Source: Clostridia bacterium (lineage in GTDB: Bacteria; Bacillota; Clostridia; Christensenellales; Aristaeellaceae). From it: a stretch of 64,000 nt of DNA. The notes beneath the pieces are model-generated. The model had not been told where the DNA came from and did not search any database. It worked only from the letters and a program-made list of their open reading frames with translations. A program made the translations under genes and the position numbers. Below, one piece after another: positions 1 through 11,082 of the stretch; within the stretch, counting starts at the first letter, position 1, and each line of letters starts with the position of its first letter. The stretch lies in contig JAFUFB010000025.1 of NCBI GenBank assembly GCA_017470145.1, forward strand, positions 1 to 64,000, read 5' to 3'.

Positions 1-3000
1 GTAGCTGAGCAGCTGACGGAAGGTCTGCGGACAATTGGCAACTTCACGCTGACGACCAGTACAACTGATGGCAGCGCCGAGTTGACGATGGACGCCAAGG
101 AAGGCACCGTTGAACTGGTCAACAACTACGAAGAGATGTATGGATCCCTCACTCTCACTAAATCCATCCTTGTCAACAGTACCGAATCTACAGAATCTCA
201 TACCTTCTATGTAAGAGTATCCTACGTGGATAAGAACGGTGAGACTTGGTATGTGACCAACTCCAATGGTACGCTCAGCAAGACTGAACCGACTGGTACT
301 GCAAGGCTGAGTGTAACTTCTGGAACAGCTACTACAATTAGCAACCTTCCCGTAGGAACCTACAAAATTGAAGAGTATACTGGAGCAGGGGAGGCTGACA
401 TTAACAGTCTGACCTTTGTTGAAGCATTGTCTACTACAAATGTCAATGTTAATGTTGAAGCAAACGCAGAAGCGAAGGCGGAATTGGTCAATCATTATAC
501 TTCCGGACAATACTGCATCGCGGTGACGAAGCAGTGGATCGTGAACGGCGAAGTATACTCCGGAGATGAATTGCCCGAAATCATCGTTCAGCTGCAGAAG
601 AAAACCACAAAGGATTCTGACTGGACTCCTGTCGGGGACATCTTCTTAACCTCTGAAGATGGTGTAACTAAGGAACGCGTCAATTACATTACGCTGAACG
701 AGGACAATAACTGGTCTGCTGTGGCTGTGGCTCAGGATCAGATGGATTCCGACGGCAACCGTTACAGCTATCGCTGGGTTGAAGGCAAGATCGGAGAAAG
801 CGGCTTTGAAGCCGGAGCTCCCGAAGGCTGGATCGCTGGTGACCCTGAAACCATTCAGCAAAATGTTAAGGATGGCACGACCCTGATCTTCCTGACCAAG
901 CTGACCAACAGCAAGGTGGATGTGGAAATCCCGGTGCAGAAGATCGTGACTGGTGACTATACCGGTAACGAAGACTTCTCCGTGACGCTGACTGAAGGCG
1001 AGGGCAACCCGCAGAAGAGCGGAACAAACAACATGGCTATTTCTGCCTCCAGCCTCGTGCTGAAGCGGAACGAAGCCAAGAGCTTTGTGATCACCAATAT
1101 CACCACCCCCGGCATCTATACCTTCACGGTAAAGGAGACTGCGGGTAACATCCCCGGTATGACTTATGACGAGGATGATCATACCGTAACCTTCACGGTT
1201 GCGGATGATTTGACGGTTTCTGGTCTGACCGACGGGAAGACTGGTATTCAGACGATCACAAACGTGTACAGCGAAGTCACCTACACGCCGACTGTGAAGA
1301 AGGCTGTGGAAGGCGATAATGCGCCGCTGTCCGTCTATACCTTCACTCTGGAAGACAAAAGTACTGACAAGACAGGCGAAACGCTCGGCGCGACTATTGC
1401 CTCTGTAACCGGCGAGGGTACGGCGACCTTTGGTGAAATCACCTACAAGAAAGCCGGCACCTACGTGTACGAGATCACCGAGAATGTGCCCGATGATGCG
1501 GACAAGATCCCCGGCATGACCTACGTATCCGGCAATAAAAAGGTGACCCTGACCGTTGTCATCAAGTCTGAGGACGGTGTGCTGAGTCTTGAATCTGCAA
1601 CCTATGCGGATGGCGATGGCGAAGGCGATACCATCACCAACAAGTATGAATCTGGCAAGCTGACCATCAGAAAGACGGTTGACAGTGAGATCGATGGCGA
1701 TCAGAATATTCTGTTCGGCTTCGAGGTTGAACTGAAGTACAACGACAACTTCATCAGCGGAACTTATAACGACATTTACTTCGAGGATGGCGTTGCTAAG
1801 ATCTGGCTGAAGGGTGGTCAAAGCATCACCATTACGGGTATCCCGTATGGTGCAACCTACAAGGTCACCGAAGTTGCAGACAGCCGCTTCGAGACGAAGA
1901 TCGGCAGCGAAGCGAAGTATGTTGCTGAAGGTACAATCAACAAGGATAATGTAGCGGCGACAGTAGCGTACACGAATACCCGCAAGACCAGCGACCTGAC
2001 GATTGAGAAGGCGCTGGTGAGCGAGGTAGCGGCGGATGCCGAGCAGGTATTCACCTTCACAATTGAACTGAGCGAAGCCATCACTGGCGAGTTCGCAATC
2101 ACAGGTACAACTGAAAAGGCGACCTTCGAGAACGGCACTGCGACTGTGACCATCACGGGCGCTGGCAGCAAGAAGATTGAAGGCCTGCCCACCGGCGTGA
2201 CCTATGAGATTGCTGAAGCGAACGTAGTGAACCTGACGCCTGACGCGGCGGTGAAGACGGGCACGCTGGAAGAAGACGCGACCGTGACCTTCACCAATAC
2301 CCGCGAGACTGGCGAGCTGACCATTAAGAAGACTGTCGAGAGCAGCAACGCGGCAGACAGCAACAAGGAATTCACGTTCATCGTAACCCTGACGGGCGTG
2401 ACGGGCGAGAAGACCTACACCGCAACCGGCGCTGTCACGAGCGTGAAGTTCACGAACGGCGTGTCTGAGGAGATCAAGCTGAAGCACAACGAGACGGTGA
2501 CCATCAGTGGTCTGCCGGCAGGTGTTGACTACAGTGTGGCCGAATCTGAGGCGAACGCTGACAACTTCGTAACGACGAGCGTGGGCGAGAGTGGCACGAT
2601 CGGTGCGACGGGCACGAGCGTAGCGGCGTTCACGAATACGAAGACCGAGGGCGGCCTGGTGGTGAGCAAGAAGGTCATCAGCGCGATTACTGCTGACCAT
2701 AGCAAGGAATTCACCATCACGGTGACCCTGGACGACACAACGATCACCGGAACGTACGGCGACGCGACCTTCACGGCTGGTGTTGCGACACTGATGCTGA
2801 AGGACGGCGAGGTAGCGGTCATCGAGGGTCTGCCGATTGGCGTGACCTACACGGTGGCCGAGACGCTGACGGGTGAGGATGGCAACATCTACACCGTGAC
2901 GTACAGCGGCGAGACCGGCGAGATCGAAGAGAACAAGACCAAGTCCGCGCTGGTAACGAACACGAGGAAGACGACTGAGCTGACGATCAGCAAGGCGGTT

Positions 3001-6000
3001 GTGAGTGACATCACCAGCGACCATAGCGAAGCGTTCCTGTTCACGCTGACGCTGAGCCCGGCGATTACGGGCGAATACAGCGGCGTGTACATTGAGGACG
3101 GCGTTGCGCAGCTGTGGCTGAAGGACACTGAGAGCATCACGCTGAAGGGCATTCCTTACGGAACGACCTATAAAGTGGAAGAAGTCAACGTCCCCGCAAG
3201 GTTTGTCCAGACCGATAGTGGCAATACTACTGGCGACCTTACTACTGATCCTGTGGAAGTGATCTTCACTAACACTGCTTCCTATGTGAATGTTGAGATC
3301 ACTAAGACCTGGACAGATGGTGATGACCATGATGGTCTGCGCCTGAATGCTACCGATTATGCGAGGTTCATCAGCCTGAAGGCAGATGGCGATGTGATTA
3401 CTGGCTATACGCCGATTATCACTGCTGATGGCAACAACTATACCATCAAGTACGAGAACCTGCCTGAAAAGAAGGACGGAACTCAAATCGTCTATCAGGT
3501 TGTTGAAGACCTGGCTGGTATCAACGCACTAATCAAGCAGCTGACTGGTATTGAAAACGCGTACAGCGCTGACAAGACCGAAGCAGCTGACGGCGAATCT
3601 ATCATCAACACTCATGGGCCGGTTGCCACTGAAGTGAAGATCACCAAGATCTGGGATGATAGTGCGAACCAGAAGAACGTACGTCCTGAAACGATCACGC
3701 TGAACTTGTACGCGAATAACGTCAAGTATGCGGAATTCAAAGTCAGTGCAGCCTATACTGGTGCTGAGAGCACAGATCCTCAGTACACAGCAACGTTCAC
3801 CGTTAAGGATGCTGATACTTGGGAACTGAAGATCAGCAACCTGCCCAAGTATAAGGACGGCGTCGAGCAGACCTATACCTGGTTGGAAGAAATTCCGGAA
3901 GGCTACACCATCAGCGCGTTCGATGTGGATGACGACGGCAACGCCACCATCACCAACACCTACGATACCGAGCGGATGTGCCTGACAGTGCTGAAAGTTT
4001 GGGATGATCAGGGCAACGAGGATAAGCGTCCTGCGGAACTGAAGGTCACTCTGAGCGCGAAGGTAGGCACCGAGACCATTGATGTAACTACCCTGACAAA
4101 CGCGAAGGGCAAAAAGTTCGAGAAAGAATACACCCTGAACGAAGGCAACCACTGGTCGCAGATGGTACTGGGTCTGCCGATCTACTACAATGGAGAAGAG
4201 ATTGAGTATACCTGGACAGAAGATACCACTAACCTCGGCCAGTACGAACAGTCTGACGCGAAGGATGAGACTGGCCGCATCACTTACCTGATTAACCGCT
4301 ATAAGGACGGTCCGGAAAAGAAGGAAACCGCTCCTTACGAAGGCACAGGTGTGTTGGGCGGCGTGAAACCGGGCGACCAGATCACCTACGAGATCAGCTA
4401 CAAGAACTACAAGTTTGATCCTGCCACCATCACCATCGTGGATAAGCTAGACGAGAATGTTGAATTCGTAAGTGCGTCTAACGAAGGCAAGGTGGAAGGC
4501 GGTGTCGTAACCTGGACGATCAAGGATGTTCCTGCTGGCGAATCCGGCAAGGTCACTCTGACTGTCGAGGTGAAGGACAGCGCGAAAGCGGCTGGCAAGG
4601 TAGTAAACGGCCCGGATTCTTATGTGAAGGTCGGCAACGACACTGAGCAGTATCTGGAAACTGTGACGAACCCCGTGCCCGAAGTACCGCACAAGAACGA
4701 AACTGCTCCTTACTCTGGTAACGGAACACTCGGCGCAGTGAAGGTTGGCGACGAGATCACCTACGAAATCAGCTATAAGAACTACAAGTCCGAAGCTGCC
4801 GACGTGGTGATCAAGGATAAGCTGGATGCAAATGTAGAGTTTGTCTCTGCAAGCGACAAGGGTGCCTATGTGAAGGATGACCACACCGTCGTCTGGACGC
4901 TGAAGGATGTGGCCGCGAATACAGAAGGTACCGTGACGCTGACCGTCAAGGTACTGGAAGGTGCGAAAACGTCTGAAGGCCATAAGGTTGTCAACGGCGG
5001 CGAATCTACGACTGTGAAGGTTGGCAACGACAGCGAGTACAGCGTAGAAACCGTCGAGAACCCCGTGCCCGAAGAACCGCACAAGAAAGAAACTGCGCCT
5101 GGAAACGGTGCTGGCGAACAACCTGCTGTGAAGGTTGGCGACCAGATCACCTACGAAATCAGCTACACGAACTATAAGTCCGAAGCTGCTGATGTGACCA
5201 TCAAGGATAAGCTGGATGCGAACGTTGAGTTTGTATCCGCTGACCACGAAGGTGCTTACGACGAAGCAACCCACACCGTGAACTGGACGCTGAAGACTGT
5301 CGAGGCTGGTAAGAATGACAGCGTGAAGCTAACAGTGAAGGTGCTGGAAGGCGCTTTGAAGTCCAACGGCGGCGAGGGCAAGGTAGTCAATGGCGGCGAA
5401 TCCACAACGGTGAAGATCGGCAACGATAGCGAATACCATGTGGAGACCGTTGAGAACCCCGTGCCCGAAGGACCGGAGAAGAAGGAGATTACGCCTTACG
5501 AGGGCACCGGCGTGCTGGGTCCTGTGAACGTAGGCGACGTAATCACTTACCAGATCAGCTACAGGAACTACAAGACCTCTGCTGCAACGATTACCATCAA
5601 GGATACGCTGGATAAGAATGTAGAATTCGTATCCGCCAGCGACGATGGCAAGAACGAAAGTGGCACTGTTACCTGGACGATTGAAAATGTGCCCGCGGGC
5701 GCTACCGGCAGCGTGACGCTGAAGGTGAAGGTACTGGAAGGCGCTCTGACCTCTAATGGCGGCGAAGGCAAGGTGGTCAACGGCGGCGAAACCACGACGG
5801 TGAAGGTCGGCAACGATACCGAGCAGTCTGTGGAAACCGTTGAGAACCCCGTGCCCGAGAAGCCCGAGAAGAAGGAGACTGCGCCGTACGAAGGCACCGG
5901 CGTGCTGGGCTCTGTGGAAGTTGGACAGAGGATCACTTACGAAATCAGCTACAGGAACTACAAGACCGAAGCTGCCGACGTGGTGATCAAGGATACGCTG

Positions 6001-9000
6001 GATAAGAACGTGAAGTTCATTGAAGCCAGCAATTCCGGCGAAAACAAGGACGGCATCGTCACCTGGACAATCAAGGATGTTCCCGCTGGAGAAACCGGCA
6101 AGGTAACGCTGACTGTTGAAGTGCTGCCTGGCGCTCTCTATTCCAATGGCGGCGAGGGCAAGGTAGTCAACGGCGGAGATTCCACGACGGTGAAGGTCGG
6201 CAACGACTCTGAGTACAGTGTGGAAACTGTCGAGAACCCCGTCCCCGAAGGCCCCATGAAGGAAGAAATCACGCCTTATGTGGGCACTGGCGAACTGGGC
6301 GCTGTGAAGGTAGGGGACGAAATCACCTACAAGATCAGCTACAGGAACTATAAGGCCGAAGCCGCGAACATCGTCATCAAGGATACCCTTGACAAGAACG
6401 TCGAGTTCGTATCAGCCAGTGACGAGGGCAAGAACGAGAGTGGCATCGTCACTTGGACGCTGGAGAATGTGCCCGCCGGGCAGTCTGGCAGCGTAACGCT
6501 GACGGTCAAGGTCCTGGAGAGCGCGAAACAGTCCCAGGGAGGACCGGGCGAAGTGGTCAACGGCGGTGAAACCACAAGCGTGAAGGTCGGCAACGATTCT
6601 GAGCAGTATGTGGAAACTGTCACGAACCCCGTGCCCGAAGAACCTGAAAAGAAGGAAATCGCGCCTCATAACGGTACTGGTATCCTGGGCGCTGTGAATG
6701 TGGGCGACGAAATCACCTACGAAATCAGCTACAAGAACTACAAGACGACCGCTGCTGACGTGGTGATCAAGGATAAGCTTGATAACAACGTAGCCTTTGT
6801 GGAAGCCTCCAACAGCGGTGTACACACCGGAGAAAAGGCTGGCGGCCATGTCACCTGGACCATTAAGAACGTTGCGGCCGGTGCGGAAGGCAAGGTAACC
6901 CTCAAGGTGAAGGTGCTGGAAGGCGCTCTGACCAAGAACGGCGGCAATGACAAGGTGGTCAACGGCGGCGATAGCGCCACTGTCCAGATCGGCAATGATC
7001 GTGAGTTCACCTTGAATACCGTGGAGAACCCGGTAGTCGTGGCGGATGTTCAGATCACCAAGGTTTGGGCGGACGACAACAACAACGACGGTATTCGTCC
7101 CACCGCTGCAGAGTACGCGGACAGCGTGCATCTGATGAATGGTGAAACCGAAGTTGAAATTATCGCGCCGATAACCAAGACTGTGTTGGAGAATGCTGAC
7201 AACGCCTTTACAGTGAAGTTTGAGAACCTGCCCAAGCTGGATAGCACAGGCAAGGAAATCAAGTACACCGTGAAGGAAGACACCATCGATGGTTACACCG
7301 CCGATAAGACGGAAGTCGAAAATGGCGGCACCATCACCAACACCCATGGCAAAACGACAACGAAGGCACAGGTTACCAAGATCTGGGACGACAACGGCAA
7401 TACTGCCAAGAGGCGTCCTGAAAAGATCACGGTTTACCTGATCAAGAACAATAACCCCGAGGATATCGTAGCGACCGTGACGCTGCCGACCGAGACAGAT
7501 GATCCTAAGGCTGACAAGTGGACGGCCACAGTGGATGATCTGCCGGTGTACGAGAACGGCGACAAGATCGTATACAGCTGGATTGAGAATACCGAGAAGG
7601 TTACCTTCGAAGGTGAAGAAGTAACCCTGGCGTCCCTCAACTACAGCATGAGCGGCCTTGAAACCAAACCTGTACAGGATGGCGACATCATTGGCTACGA
7701 AACCAAGATCACCAATACCTACAGCGACAAGCTGTTCTGCTTGACCGTGATGAAGGTTTGGGAGGACGACAACAACCGCGATGGACTGCGCGGAGACATC
7801 ACCGTTCAGTTGATCCGGAAGGTTGGCGAGACTGAAACCCCGTGGAACTTCAGGACGACTGTGGGCGGCCCGCTGGCGAACACTGCGGTACTGAAGGAAG
7901 AAAACAACTGGACTGTCATGGCGCTGGGCGTGCCCAAGTATCTGGGCAGCGTGGAAGCCGAGTATTACTGGAAGGAAATCAATTATCCTGAAGGTTATAC
8001 ACCGGCTGCCGAAGGCCTGGTAAGCGCGAATAAGGACACCACCAGGATCGCGATACTGACCAACACGCACGCACCTGAAAAGGTCGATGTGACAGTAGAC
8101 AAGACCTGGAGCGATGCGGAAACTGTTTCCAGTCATGACGCGGTTATGGTGCAGCTGTATGCGGATGGCGTTGCCACCCTGGCGCCCATCACCCTGTCTG
8201 ACAGCAACAGCTGGCATGGTGAATGGAAGAACCTGTACAAGTTCGCTTTGGATGATGAGGGTAAGGTAACCGAAACTGAAATCGAATACACGGTTGAAGA
8301 AATCGTCGGCGCGGTTGGTTACGAAGCCAAAGTTACCAAGGCGGATGAAGGTTGGAGCTTCACCATCGAAAATACCAAGAAGACGGATGAAGAAGTAATC
8401 CACGACACCGTCAAGGTCATCAAGGTTGACGAGAACGGTACTAAACTGGGCGGCGCTGAATTCGCATTGGAAACTGTGGATAGCAAGCAGGTGCTTACCT
8501 TCACGGCCGGCGAATACACCATCAGCACGGAGAATTTGACCGAGGTCCTGCCCAAGGCTGGCGAATCGACGACGCTGTATCTGAAGGAAACCAAGGCTCC
8601 CGATGGATACGAAGCAAGCGATAAGACGATTGAGCTGACCGTTAAGGCCGCCAGCGAAGAAAAGATGAAGGATGGCAAGTTTGTGACCGTCATCACCTAC
8701 ACCTTCGATGGCGACAAGGAATACACCGTTATCAACACCAAGAAGACCGATACGGACGAAAAGTCCAGCGAAGTAAACATCAAGAAGGTTGACGAAGAAG
8801 GCACTGAGCTGAATGGCGCGAAATTCGCGGTGTTTACCGATGCTGGAGTAAAGATTCTGGAACTGGATGGCTATAAGATCACCACGGACGATCTGAAGTC
8901 TTACCTGCCCGAGGCCGAGAAGAGCACGTACCTGTATGTGCAGGAAATCGAGGCTCCGGAAGGCTACGAGAAGACGGACGAGAAGTTCATGCTGATCATC

Positions 9001-10983
9001 ACTGCCACCGCGAAGGAAGAACAGAACGAAGAGGGCGTGTTCGTTACCACCACCACCTACGACATGACCATCGCGGGCGGCAAGACGGTAACCGTGGTGA
9101 ACAAGAAGATCGCGCCTGAGCTGACCGAAGCGACAGTGCAGAAGATCTGGGTGCACAACGGGAACACCAACCTGCCCGAAGAACTGGTTGTCACGCTGAG
9201 CAACGGCACGGCTGTGACTCTGAACGAAGCCAACAGCTGGCATGACACAGTAAAGGATCTGCCGAAGTACGACGAAGAAGGCGAGGAGATCGATTACACC
9301 TGGACCGAAGGCGAGATGCCGGAGGGCTACAGTCTGACTTCTGAGAGCAAGGTTGGAACTGTGACGACGCTGGTTAACACCTATAACGCGCCGGATCAGA
9401 CCGAAGCCACCGTGCAGAAGATTTGGGTACACAACGGGAACACCGAACTGCCCACATTGCTGGAAGTGACGCTGACCATCAATGGTGTGGAATCCGACAA
9501 GGCGGAACACACCGTCACCCTGAGCGAAGAGAATGGCTGGACGGCGACCATCAAGGAACTGCCCACCAAGGATGAGGACGGAAACGCCATCACCTATGGA
9601 TGGAGCGAGGGAACGTTGCCGGAGAACTACAGCCAGACGGAGAACAAGGTGAACGGCACCGTAACAACATTGGTAAATACCTATTACAAGGTTCCCTCTG
9701 GGGCGGGTAGCTTTACGGCTAAAAAGAGCTGGACAGATGCTTCTGGCGGATCCGCTACGCTGACGCTGACCGGGTACACAAGAGACCTGGAAACTGGCGA
9801 GCTGATAGTAGTGAGTTCCGATACGACCACCGTAACAGGGAACAACGCTGTGGCGAGCTGGGATAAGCCGCTGTTTACTGACGACGGTCGGCCGATCTTC
9901 TACTCGCTGACGGAAGACAATGTGGGCGCTGACTACATCAGCTCTATCACTGGTAACGCTGATGATGATGGATTCGTCGTGGTGAACCACGCGAAGCCCA
10001 CGCCTGAAATCCGGGAGAAGATCGTATACGTGACTGTAACGCCCGAACCTACGGAGCCTGTGCCGACACCGACACCGATCATTATCACACCTGAACCTGT
10101 GGTAACCCCGACGCCTGAGATCATCTACGTAACGCCTGAACCGACGGAGCCTGTACCGACACCGACGCCGGAGATTATCTACGTAACGCCTGAACCGACG
10201 GAGCCTGTGGCGACGGCGACACCGCAGATTATCTATGTGACACCTGAACCCACGGAACCCGTGGCGACGGCAACACCGCAGATTATCTACGTAACGCCTG
10301 AACCCACGGAGCCCGTGCCGACACCGACGCCGCAGATCATCTACGTAACGCCTGAACCCACGGAGCCCGTGCCGACACCGACGCCGCAGATCATCTACGT
10401 AACACCCGAACCCACGGAACCTGTGGCGACGGCGACACCGCAGATCATCTACATCACGCCGGCCCCGGTCGTGAGCCCGACGCCGCAGATTATCTATCGG
10501 CCCGGCCAGACCATCTACGTAACGCCGACACCTGAAACGACGGAGATTCCGACGCCGACGCCCGAACCGACACCGACGCCCGAACCGCCGAAGACCTCAG
10601 CCTCTGTGACGAAGGTCTGGGACGATGACGGCGACGCCTACGGCATGCGGCCGGCCACCGTGCGGGTCACGCTGTCCAACGGCCAGAGCTTCACGCTGAG
10701 CGCGGGCAACGGCTGGAGCGTGACGGTAAACGACCTGCCGGCGGAGGACGAGAACGGACAACCCATTACCTACAGCTGGAGCGAAGCGAGCGTGCCTGGA
10801 TACACCCAGGTCGGCGCCAGCACATCCGGATCGACAACGGTCTTTACCAACAGGTATCGCCCGGTGGTCGTTCCCTCCGTGCAGCCCAGAACGCCCGGAA
10901 CTCCGACGACGATCATCGATGATTACGGAACGCCTTTGGGCATTGAAGTCATCATCAACCACGTAGGCGACTGCTTCGACTAA
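1..10983 (+). CDS. Giant Cna_B / DUF11 repeat surface protein, 5' partial
   Basis: The frame is open from base 1, so the start lies left of the window; at least 3660 residues are encoded. Domain order by base: a Cna_B-like domain (about 136-500) and another (511-915), two pilin-isopeptide-linker (FctA-like) domains (915-1650), five repeats opening with (L/V)(T/V)I.K..V (1651-3282), three Cna_B (3286-4310), seven DUF11-like repeats (4315-7035), four Cna_B (7045-8390), two SpaA/prealbumin-like domains (8404-9110), three Cna_B (9124-9690 and 9709-9990), a Thr/Pro linker (10020-10595) and a last Cna_B (10600-10860). Cna_B domains carry the usual TK.W.D start and normally form Lys-Asn isopeptide bonds, so this is probably a protease-resistant stalk or adhesin. 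The C-terminus has no LPxTG, no membrane helix and no basic tail; it ends in a short segment with PLGI and GDCFD. Secretion cannot be checked because the N-terminus is missing. The exact ligand is unknown. Confidence 0.9.
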   Translation, partial: VAEQLTEGLRTIGNFTLTTSTTDGSAELTMDAKEGTVELVNNYEEMYGSLTLTKSILVNSTESTESHTFYVRVSYVDKNGETWYVTNSNGTLSKTEPTGTARLSVTSGTATTISNLPVGTYKIEEYTGAGEADINSLTFVEALSTTNVNVNVEANAEAKAELVNHYTSGQYCIAVTKQWIVNGEVYSGDELPEIIVQLQKKTTKDSDWTPVGDIFLTSEDGVTKERVNYITLNEDNNWSAVAVAQDQMDSDGNRYSYRWVEGKIGESGFEAGAPEGWIAGDPETIQQNVKDGTTLIFLTKLTNSKVDVEIPVQKIVTGDYTGNEDFSVTLTEGEGNPQKSGTNNMAISASSLVLKRNEAKSFVITNITTPGIYTFTVKETAGNIPGMTYDEDDHTVTFTVADDLTVSGLTDGKTGIQTITNVYSEVTYTPTVKKAVEGDNAPLSVYTFTLEDKSTDKTGETLGATIASVTGEGTATFGEITYKKAGTYVYEITENVPDDADKIPGMTYVSGNKKVTLTVVIKSEDGVLSLESATYADGDGEGDTITNKYESGKLTIRKTVDSEIDGDQNILFGFEVELKYNDNFISGTYNDIYFEDGVAKIWLKGGQSITITGIPYGATYKVTEVADSRFETKIGSEAKYVAEGTINKDNVAATVAYTNTRKTSDLTIEKALVSEVAADAEQVFTFTIELSEAITGEFAITGTTEKATFENGTATVTITGAGSKKIEGLPTGVTYEIAEANVVNLTPDAAVKTGTLEEDATVTFTNTRETGELTIKKTVESSNAADSNKEFTFIVTLTGVTGEKTYTATGAVTSVKFTNGVSEEIKLKHNETVTISGLPAGVDYSVAESEANADNFVTTSVGESGTIGATGTSVAAFTNTKTEGGLVVSKKVISAITADHSKEFTITVTLDDTTITGTYGDATFTAGVATLMLKDGEVAVIEGLPIGVTYTVAETLTGEDGNIYTVTYSGETGEIEENKTKSALVTNTRKTTELTISKAVVSDITSDHSEAFLFTLTLSPAITGEYSGVYIEDGVAQLWLKDTESITLKGIPYGTTYKVEEVNVPARFVQTDSGNTTGDLTTDPVEVIFTNTASYVNVEITKTWTDGDDHDGLRLNATDYARFISLKADGDVITGYTPIITADGNNYTIKYENLPEKKDGTQIVYQVVEDLAGINALIKQLTGIENAYSADKTEAADGESIINTHGPVATEVKITKIWDDSANQKNVRPETITLNLYANNVKYAEFKVSAAYTGAESTDPQYTATFTVKDADTWELKISNLPKYKDGVEQTYTWLEEIPEGYTISAFDVDDDGNATITNTYDTERMCLTVLKVWDDQGNEDKRPAELKVTLSAKVGTETIDVTTLTNAKGKKFEKEYTLNEGNHWSQMVLGLPIYYNGEEIEYTWTEDTTNLGQYEQSDAKDETGRITYLINRYKDGPEKKETAPYEGTGVLGGVKPGDQITYEISYKNYKFDPATITIVDKLDENVEFVSASNEGKVEGGVVTWTIKDVPAGESGKVTLTVEVKDSAKAAGKVVNGPDSYVKVGNDTEQYLETVTNPVPEVPHKNETAPYSGNGTLGAVKVGDEITYEISYKNYKSEAADVVIKDKLDANVEFVSASDKGAYVKDDHTVVWTLKDVAANTEGTVTLTVKVLEGAKTSEGHKVVNGGESTTVKVGNDSEYSVETVENPVPEEPHKKETAPGNGAGEQPAVKVGDQITYEISYTNYKSEAADVTIKDKLDANVEFVSADHEGAYDEATHTVNWTLKTVEAGKNDSVKLTVKVLEGALKSNGGEGKVVNGGESTTVKIGNDSEYHVETVENPVPEGPEKKEITPYEGTGVLGPVNVGDVITYQISYRNYKTSAATITIKDTLDKNVEFVSASDDGKNESGTVTWTIENVPAGATGSVTLKVKVLEGALTSNGGEGKVVNGGETTTVKVGNDTEQSVETVENPVPEKPEKKETAPYEGTGVLGSVEVGQRITYEISYRNYKTEAADVVIKDTLDKNVKFIEASNSGENKDGIVTWTIKDVPAGETGKVTLTVEVLPGALYSNGGEGKVVNGGDSTTVKVGNDSEYSVETVENPVPEGPMKEEITPYVGTGELGAVKVGDEITYKISYRNYKAEAANIVIKDTLDKNVEFVSASDEGKNESGIVTWTLENVPAGQSGSVTLTVKVLESAKQSQGGPGEVVNGGETTSVKVGNDSEQYVETVTNPVPEEPEKKEIAPHNGTGILGAVNVGDEITYEISYKNYKTTAADVVIKDKLDNNVAFVEASNSGVHTGEKAGGHVTWTIKNVAAGAEGKVTLKVKVLEGALTKNGGNDKVVNGGDSATVQIGNDREFTLNTVENPVVVADVQITKVWADDNNNDGIRPTAAEYADSVHLMNGETEVEIIAPITKTVLENADNAFTVKFENLPKLDSTGKEIKYTVKEDTIDGYTADKTEVENGGTITNTHGKTTTKAQVTKIWDDNGNTAKRRPEKITVYLIKNNNPEDIVATVTLPTETDDPKADKWTATVDDLPVYENGDKIVYSWIENTEKVTFEGEEVTLASLNYSMSGLETKPVQDGDIIGYETKITNTYSDKLFCLTVMKVWEDDNNRDGLRGDITVQLIRKVGETETPWNFRTTVGGPLANTAVLKEENNWTVMALGVPKYLGSVEAEYYWKEINYPEGYTPAAEGLVSANKDTTRIAILTNTHAPEKVDVTVDKTWSDAETVSSHDAVMVQLYADGVATLAPITLSDSNSWHGEWKNLYKFALDDEGKVTETEIEYTVEEIVGAVGYEAKVTKADEGWSFTIENTKKTDEEVIHDTVKVIKVDENGTKLGGAEFALETVDSKQVLTFTAGEYTISTENLTEVLPKAGESTTLYLKETKAPDGYEASDKTIELTVKAASEEKMKDGKFVTVITYTFDGDKEYTVINTKKTDTDEKSSEVNIKKVDEEGTELNGAKFAVFTDAGVKILELDGYKITTDDLKSYLPEAEKSTYLYVQEIEAPEGYEKTDEKFMLIITATAKEEQNEEGVFVTTTTYDMTIAGGKTVTVVNKKIAPELTEATVQKIWVHNGNTNLPEELVVTLSNGTAVTLNEANSWHDTVKDLPKYDEEGEEIDYTWTEGEMPEGYSLTSESKVGTVTTLVNTYNAPDQTEATVQKIWVHNGNTELPTLLEVTLTINGVESDKAEHTVTLSEENGWTATIKELPTKDEDGNAITYGWSEGTLPENYSQTENKVNGTVTTLVNTYYKVPSGAGSFTAKKSWTDASGGSATLTLTGYTRDLETGELIVVSSDTTTVTGNNAVASWDKPLFTDDGRPIFYSLTEDNVGADYISSITGNADDDGFVVVNHAKPTPEIREKIVYVTVTPEPTEPVPTPTPIIITPEPVVTPTPEIIYVTPEPTEPVPTPTPEIIYVTPEPTEPVATATPQIIYVTPEPTEPVATATPQIIYVTPEPTEPVPTPTPQIIYVTPEPTEPVPTPTPQIIYVTPEPTEPVATATPQIIYITPAPVVSPTPQIIYRPGQTIYVTPTPETTEIPTPTPEPTPTPEPPKTSASVTKVWDDDGDAYGMRPATVRVTLSNGQSFTLSAGNGWSVTVNDLPAEDENGQPITYSWSEASVPGYTQVGASTSGSTTVFTNRYRPVVVPSVQPRTPGTPTTIIDDYGTPLGIEVIINHVGDCFD
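1651..3282 (+). repeat. Five tandem ~110-residue domains inside the giant protein
   Basis: Units begin near 1651, 1987, 2314, 2650 and 2974, each with a short LTI.K.V strand, a central F.F...L...I.G segment and a closing G(L/I)P.G..Y.V.E strand. They resemble the DUF5979/DUF7601-type beta-sandwiches of clostridial surface proteins (family name by recall, not searched). Protein-level similarity is clear; the DNA has diverged more than in the DUF11 block. Confidence 0.65.
4315..7035 (+). repeat. Seven tandem DUF11-like repeats of ~390 bp
   Basis: Repeat starts are 4315, 4690, 5080, 5476, 5866, 6256 and 6646. Each unit opens with a K(K/N)E(T/I)(A/T)P motif, contains VGD.ITYEISY and KD.LD.NV.FV, and ends in VVNGG followed by ENPVPE. 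The plan matches DUF11, a beta-sandwich common in bacterial surface stalks. Unit lengths are 375 to 396 bp and in frame, as expected if copy number changes by recombination. Confidence 0.85.
10117..10440 (+). repeat. Six 54-bp units encoding an 18-residue Pro/Thr repeat
   Basis: Six consecutive 54-bp units encode [12 protein letters not shown] followed by PTPTP or ATATP and a final E or Q. Degenerate copies flank them on both sides (about 10027-10116 and 10441-10530). The proline-rich segment is probably an extended spacer between the stalk and the last Cna_B domain. Confidence 0.9.
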
Positions 10984-11004
10984 GCATCAGCCATCCGAAA
11001 AGAA

Positions 11005-11048
11005 TCCCTCTCCCCGAAAGCCTGGAAAAGGCAAGTAGGGGAGAGGGA
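11005..11048 (+). other. Perfect 11-bp stem-loop between adhesin and binding protein genes
   Basis: Arms TCCCTCTCCCC (11005-11015) and GGGGAGAGGGA (11038-11048) pair perfectly around a 22-nt loop, just after the giant gene. No T-tract follows, so it is not a classical intrinsic terminator. It may protect the upstream mRNA end or allow partial read-through into the next gene. Confidence 0.55.
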
Positions 11049-11082
11049 GGAGCGGATTGAAAAGAGAAAGGAGATAGCGAAA

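Noticed and set aside
646-3486. 946-codon open frame on the minus strand
   Set aside because: Antisense shadow of the giant adhesin; its composition (Arg/His/Val-rich, no domain) is what the biased codons of the sense gene produce, and there is no ribosome site.
6412-9990. 1192-codon open frame on the minus strand
   Set aside because: Same reason: the sense strand encodes clear DUF11 and Cna_B domains with strong codon periodicity.
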